Shown here piece by piece: positions 60,523-64,000 of a stretch of DNA of 64,000 bases. Both the position numbers and the translations under genes were made by a program. Below the pieces are notes generated by a model that saw only the letters and a list, made by a program, of their open reading frames with translations, did no database searches and was not told where the DNA came from. Source of the stretch: Desulfobacteraceae bacterium UBA2174 (GTDB taxonomy: Bacteria; Desulfobacterota; Desulfobacteria; Desulfobacterales; UBA2174); assembly GCA_002327445.1 (NCBI GenBank), contig DCWA01000009.1, positions 1-64,000 of the forward strand, read 5' to 3'. Position 1 is the first letter of the stretch. Each line of letters begins with the position of its first letter.

Positions 60523-63500
60523 AGCCCTACACCCTGTGCTACTACTCGGACGGCCTGGAAATGCCCACCTTGAGCGAAGGCGTGCGCCTGTTCACGGACG
60601 CGGGCGGAACCGTCAAGGTACACGCCCGCACCCAGACCCAGCTCTTCGACCAGGCGCGCCAGGCCGCCTTCGTCAAACAGGCCCTTTCCTCGGACGCGAT
60701 CATCGTCACCTTGCACGGCGGCAAGCCGTCGTTTCCCGCTTTCGATCGATTCACGGACGCCCTGGCCCGATTGCCGGCCGACCGGCGACCCTATGTGCAC
60801 ATTCAACCCATCAGCGGGGATGAAGATTCCCTCGAGGCGGCCCGGGAGCATTCCACCGATTTCGGACAACCGGCCTGGGACGAGATCCAGCGCTACCTGA
60901 GCTGCGGCGGGCCGCTCAATTTCCATCAACTGCTCATTTATCTCCACAACCGCCTTTTCGACGACGACCGGACCGACGTTCGTCCCGCGGTTGAGCTGCC
61001 CCACGAAGGCCTCTACCATCCGGACATGTCCGGGATCCCCGACCTGGACGTCTATCTTGCCGAGCAGGTCGATCCGGCCAGGCCCACGGTGGGGTTGTGG
61101 TTTTACCAAACCTATTGGCTTAACAACAACCTGGCCTTCATCGACACCATCATCCGGGCCGTGGAGGCCCAAGGGGCCAACATCCTCCCGGTCTTCCACC
61201 GGCGCTACAAGGATGCCGAGCGGGGCAACCGCGGCGCCGACTATATTGTGGAACATTTTTTCATGGACGGCGACCGGCCGCGCATCGACGTGCTGATCAA
61301 CCCCCTGATGTTCTCCCTGACCCTGGCGGCGCCGGAGTACAAGAGCCTGCTGCCCCGGCTCGATGTGCCGTTCATCCAGACCATGACCTGCTTGGCGCCG
61401 TTTGCCCAGTGGTCCGAGAGCGTCCAGGGACTGCCCACCATGGATGTCTCCTACTCGGCGGCCCAACCCGAATTCGACGGCGCCCTGATCACCGTGCCCT
61501 GCGCCACCCGAGAAGAGAAAACGGTCGATCCGCTCACCGGCGCCCTGATCGCCAAGTACATGCCCATTGACGAACGGGTGGAGAAGATGGTGCGCCTGGC
61601 TTTGAACTGGGCCCGCCTCAAACGTACGCCCAACAATGAACGCCGGGTGGCCGTGATCTTTCACCACTACCCGCCGCGCAACGACCGCATCGGCTGCGCC
61701 GCCGGCCTGGACAGCTTCGCCGGCGTCAAGGTCCTGCTGGACCGCATGCGGGCCGAGGGCTACCGCATCGAGCGCACCTTCGCCGACGGCGACGCGCTGG
61801 CCCACGAAATGCTCTCGCGCATGACCTGCGACCGGCGCTGGCTGCCCGTGGATCAACTGGCGGCCAAAGCCGAGGCCCATGCCGGCGCCGAGCACTATGA
61901 CGGCTGGCACACCGAGCTGCCCGGCCCCATCCGGGAGAAGATGACCGAGGACTGGGGCAAGATTCCCGGCGAGCTCTTCGTCCACGACGGCCGGATGCTG
62001 CACTTTGCCGGCATGCACAACGGCAACGTCTTTCTCACCATTCAGCCCCCCAGGGGCTACCTGGAGAATGTGGAGAAGATCTACCACGACATGTACCTGT
62101 CGCCGCCCCACCACTACCTGGCCCAGTACCGCTGGATCCGGGACGTTTTCAAAGCCCATGTGGTGATGCACGTGGGCAAGCACGGCAGCCTCGAGTGGCT
62201 GCCCGGCAAGGCCCTTGGGTTGTCGGAAAAATGCTACCCCGACCTGGCCATCATGGAGCTGCCCAATGTGTACCCGTACATCATCAACGACCCCGGCGAA
62301 GGCACCCAGGCCAAACGGCGCAGCTACTGCTGCATCATCGACCACCTGACACCGGCCTACACCAATGCCGATCTGTACGACGATTTGGGCAAGGTGCAGG
62401 GATTGGTGGCCGACCATACCGCGGCCGTGGCAGAAGACCCGGCCAAGGTGGAAATCCTGCGCCCCATGATCTGGGAGGCGGTGGTTGCGGCAAGCCTGGA
62501 CAAGGACCTGGAGATCACCCGGGAAGAGGCTTTGGCCGATTTCGGCGCTTTTTTGGAAAAGCTGCACGCTTACATCGAAGAACTTTCCGACACGATGATC
62601 AACGACGGCCTGCACGTGCTGGGCAATGCCCCGGAAGGCGAGCGCCTGGAGCAGTTCGTGGTGCAGATGACCCGCCTGGCCAACGGCGACGTGCCCTCCC
62701 TGCGCGAATCCCTGGTCACGGCCATGGGCTATGACTACGACGATGTGCTGGAAAACCGCGGCCAACGCCCCGGACGGTTCAACGGCCTCAGCGGCGCGGA
62801 AATCGTCAGCCGGGCCCATCAAAAGGCCCTGGCCCTGGCGCACGGCTTAGCAATGGTGGATTACAACGCCGACCGAATTCCGGCGGTGACCGCCGACCTC
62901 ATGGAGCGCCGCTCGCCCCGGGTGGAGGCGGCCCTGGCCTACATCGCCGAGACCCTGGTACCCAATATCCGGCGCTGCACCGAAGAGATCGATTTCAGCC
63001 TGGCCGGTTTCTGCGGGGGGTTCGTGCCCCCCGGCCCCTCGGGCGCCCCCACTCGGGGCCAGGCCGATATCCTGCCCACGGGCCGCAACTTCTACTCGGT
63101 GGACCCCAATAAGATCCCCACCCCGGCGGCCTGGGAAGTGGGCGTGCGCCTGGGCGACGCCCTTATCGAGCGCTACAGGGAGGCCTCGGGCAAATACCCG
63201 GACAACATCGGCATCCTGGTATACGGGAGCCCCACCATGCGCACCCGGGGCGACGACATCGCCGAGATCTACTACCTTATGGGCCTCAAGCCCGTGTGGG
63301 CCAAAGGCAGCGGCAATGTCACCGGGCTTTCGGTAATCCCCTTGAGTGAGCTCAAACGGCCGCGTTTGGATGTCACCCCGCGCATCTCGGGCTTTTTCCG
63401 GGACTGCTTTCCAAACCTGGTGGAGCGCATCGACGAAGCCGTGCGCATGGTGGCGGCCCTGAAAGAGCCGCCGGAGAGTAACTTTTTGCGCCGCAACGTC

Positions 63501-64000
63501 TACAAGGACCTGGAAGCGTACCGCCGGCAGGGCATGAGCGAAGAGGATGCCTTCCGGGAGGCCACCTTCCGGGTCTTCGGCTGCCCGCCGGGCACCTACG
63601 GCGCCGGCGTGGCCGAGCTGGTGGAGTCCAAGAACTGGAAGACCCGGGAGGATCTGGGCAACAACTATATCCGTTATTCGTCCCACGCCTACGGCCAAGG
63701 CACCTACGGCACTCAGAAGCCCGATGTCTACCGCCGCCACCTGGCCCGCATGGACGTCACCGTGAAAAACGAAGACAGCCGGGAGTACGACATGATGTCG
63801 TGCACCGACTACTACAACTACTACGGCGGAATGATCGTGGCGGCCAAGACCGTGCGCGGCACACTGCCCTTTGCCGTCATGGGCGACAGCGCCGACCCCA
63901 AGCGGGTCAAGATGCGCACCACCTTCGAGGAAGCCAAGCACGTCCTTCGCGCGCGCCTGGTCAACCCAAAATGGCTGGCAGGCATGAAACGCCACGGCTA
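60519..64000 (+). CDS. cobN: Cobaltochelatase CobN-type subunit (3' end outside window)
   Basis: Large subunit of the ATP-dependent chelatase that inserts cobalt into hydrogenobyrinate a,c-diamide, or of a related chelatase (BchH/ChlH family). It starts at ATG 60519 with GAAGGAG upstream and reads open through 64000, giving about 1,160 residues of an expected 1,200-1,300. Family motifs are present: LWFYQTYWLNNNLAFID near 190, VVMHVGKHGSLEWLPGKALG around 550 and LPTGRNFYSVDPNKIPTPAAWEVG around 850-870. The chelatase motif usually reads H-G-T-H-G-x-L-E-W; here it is H-V-G-K-H-G-S-L-E-W. Operon membership with a B12 riboswitch and an ABC importer fits cobalt/corrinoid metabolism. Confidence 0.93.
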   Translation, partial: MKPYTLCYYSDGLEMPTLSEGVRLFTDAGGTVKVHARTQTQLFDQARQAAFVKQALSSDAIIVTLHGGKPSFPAFDRFTDALARLPADRRPYVHIQPISGDEDSLEAAREHSTDFGQPAWDEIQRYLSCGGPLNFHQLLIYLHNRLFDDDRTDVRPAVELPHEGLYHPDMSGIPDLDVYLAEQVDPARPTVGLWFYQTYWLNNNLAFIDTIIRAVEAQGANILPVFHRRYKDAERGNRGADYIVEHFFMDGDRPRIDVLINPLMFSLTLAAPEYKSLLPRLDVPFIQTMTCLAPFAQWSESVQGLPTMDVSYSAAQPEFDGALITVPCATREEKTVDPLTGALIAKYMPIDERVEKMVRLALNWARLKRTPNNERRVAVIFHHYPPRNDRIGCAAGLDSFAGVKVLLDRMRAEGYRIERTFADGDALAHEMLSRMTCDRRWLPVDQLAAKAEAHAGAEHYDGWHTELPGPIREKMTEDWGKIPGELFVHDGRMLHFAGMHNGNVFLTIQPPRGYLENVEKIYHDMYLSPPHHYLAQYRWIRDVFKAHVVMHVGKHGSLEWLPGKALGLSEKCYPDLAIMELPNVYPYIINDPGEGTQAKRRSYCCIIDHLTPAYTNADLYDDLGKVQGLVADHTAAVAEDPAKVEILRPMIWEAVVAASLDKDLEITREEALADFGAFLEKLHAYIEELSDTMINDGLHVLGNAPEGERLEQFVVQMTRLANGDVPSLRESLVTAMGYDYDDVLENRGQRPGRFNGLSGAEIVSRAHQKALALAHGLAMVDYNADRIPAVTADLMERRSPRVEAALAYIAETLVPNIRRCTEEIDFSLAGFCGGFVPPGPSGAPTRGQADILPTGRNFYSVDPNKIPTPAAWEVGVRLGDALIERYREASGKYPDNIGILVYGSPTMRTRGDDIAEIYYLMGLKPVWAKGSGNVTGLSVIPLSELKRPRLDVTPRISGFFRDCFPNLVERIDEAVRMVAALKEPPESNFLRRNVYKDLEAYRRQGMSEEDAFREATFRVFGCPPGTYGAGVAELVESKNWKTREDLGNNYIRYSSHAYGQGTYGTQKPDVYRRHLARMDVTVKNEDSREYDMMSCTDYYNYYGGMIVAAKTVRGTLPFAVMGDSADPKRVKMRTTFEEAKHVLRARLVNPKWLAGMKRHG

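Overview
The window is GC-rich, densely coded DNA that reads as the chromosome of a Desulfobacterota (former Deltaproteobacteria) organism. That placement is an inference from gene content: several TRAP uptake systems, an alternative complex III (Act) locus with a cbb3-like oxidase, a B12-riboswitch/CobN operon, and GxxExxY and AAA-ATPase-like accessory genes. No rRNA, tRNA or CRISPR array was seen.

Layout. 0.2-6 kb: an NtrC-type two-component pair, a Tat-exported metallo-beta-lactamase-fold hydrolase, RNase HI and a cation-diffusion-facilitator transporter. 6-14.8 kb: a RpiR regulator, a TAXI-type TRAP transporter with DUF1850 protein, a class III aminotransferase and a BKACE-family beta-keto-acid cleavage enzyme, which look like one uptake-and-catabolism module; then HU, a ketopantoate-reductase-like enzyme and a thioesterase. 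15-23.6 kb: a tightly packed operon of DctP-DctQ-DctM, an aminotransferase, GlcD-like and GlcF-like oxidase subunits and an amidohydrolase. 23.7-41.8 kb, mostly minus strand: a NosL/ABC/membrane-protein operon, SafE-like and CcoI-like copper/oxidase assembly genes, a cbb3-like oxidase with a fused dihaem CcoO/CcoP-type subunit, and act genes. A GxxExxY cassette bordered by inverted repeats sits between actB and actC.

42-55 kb is an accessory and decay zone. It holds a chimeric pseudogene, an AAA-ATPase-like gene, a roughly 1.8-kb IS element, an acyl-CoA ligase split by an in-frame TGA, and a broken BREX locus. The BREX locus keeps a C-terminal BrxC piece and an N-terminal PglX piece, with an intact AAA-ATPase/TOPRIM-like pair between them. 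Palindromic repeats and an IS1-like element with a frameshifted transposase follow.

55-64 kb: a promoter, a cobalamin riboswitch and a perfect intrinsic terminator lead into an operon of CcsA-like and ResB-like membrane proteins, a BtuFCD-type ABC importer whose ATPase carries an extra C-terminal domain, and a CobN-type cobaltochelatase that runs off the window.

The best candidates for something undescribed are the ATPase/TOPRIM-like pair surviving in the BREX ruin, the B12-controlled CcsA/ResB + ABC + CobN operon, and the NosL/ABC/CPWC-protein operon beside the oxidase genes.
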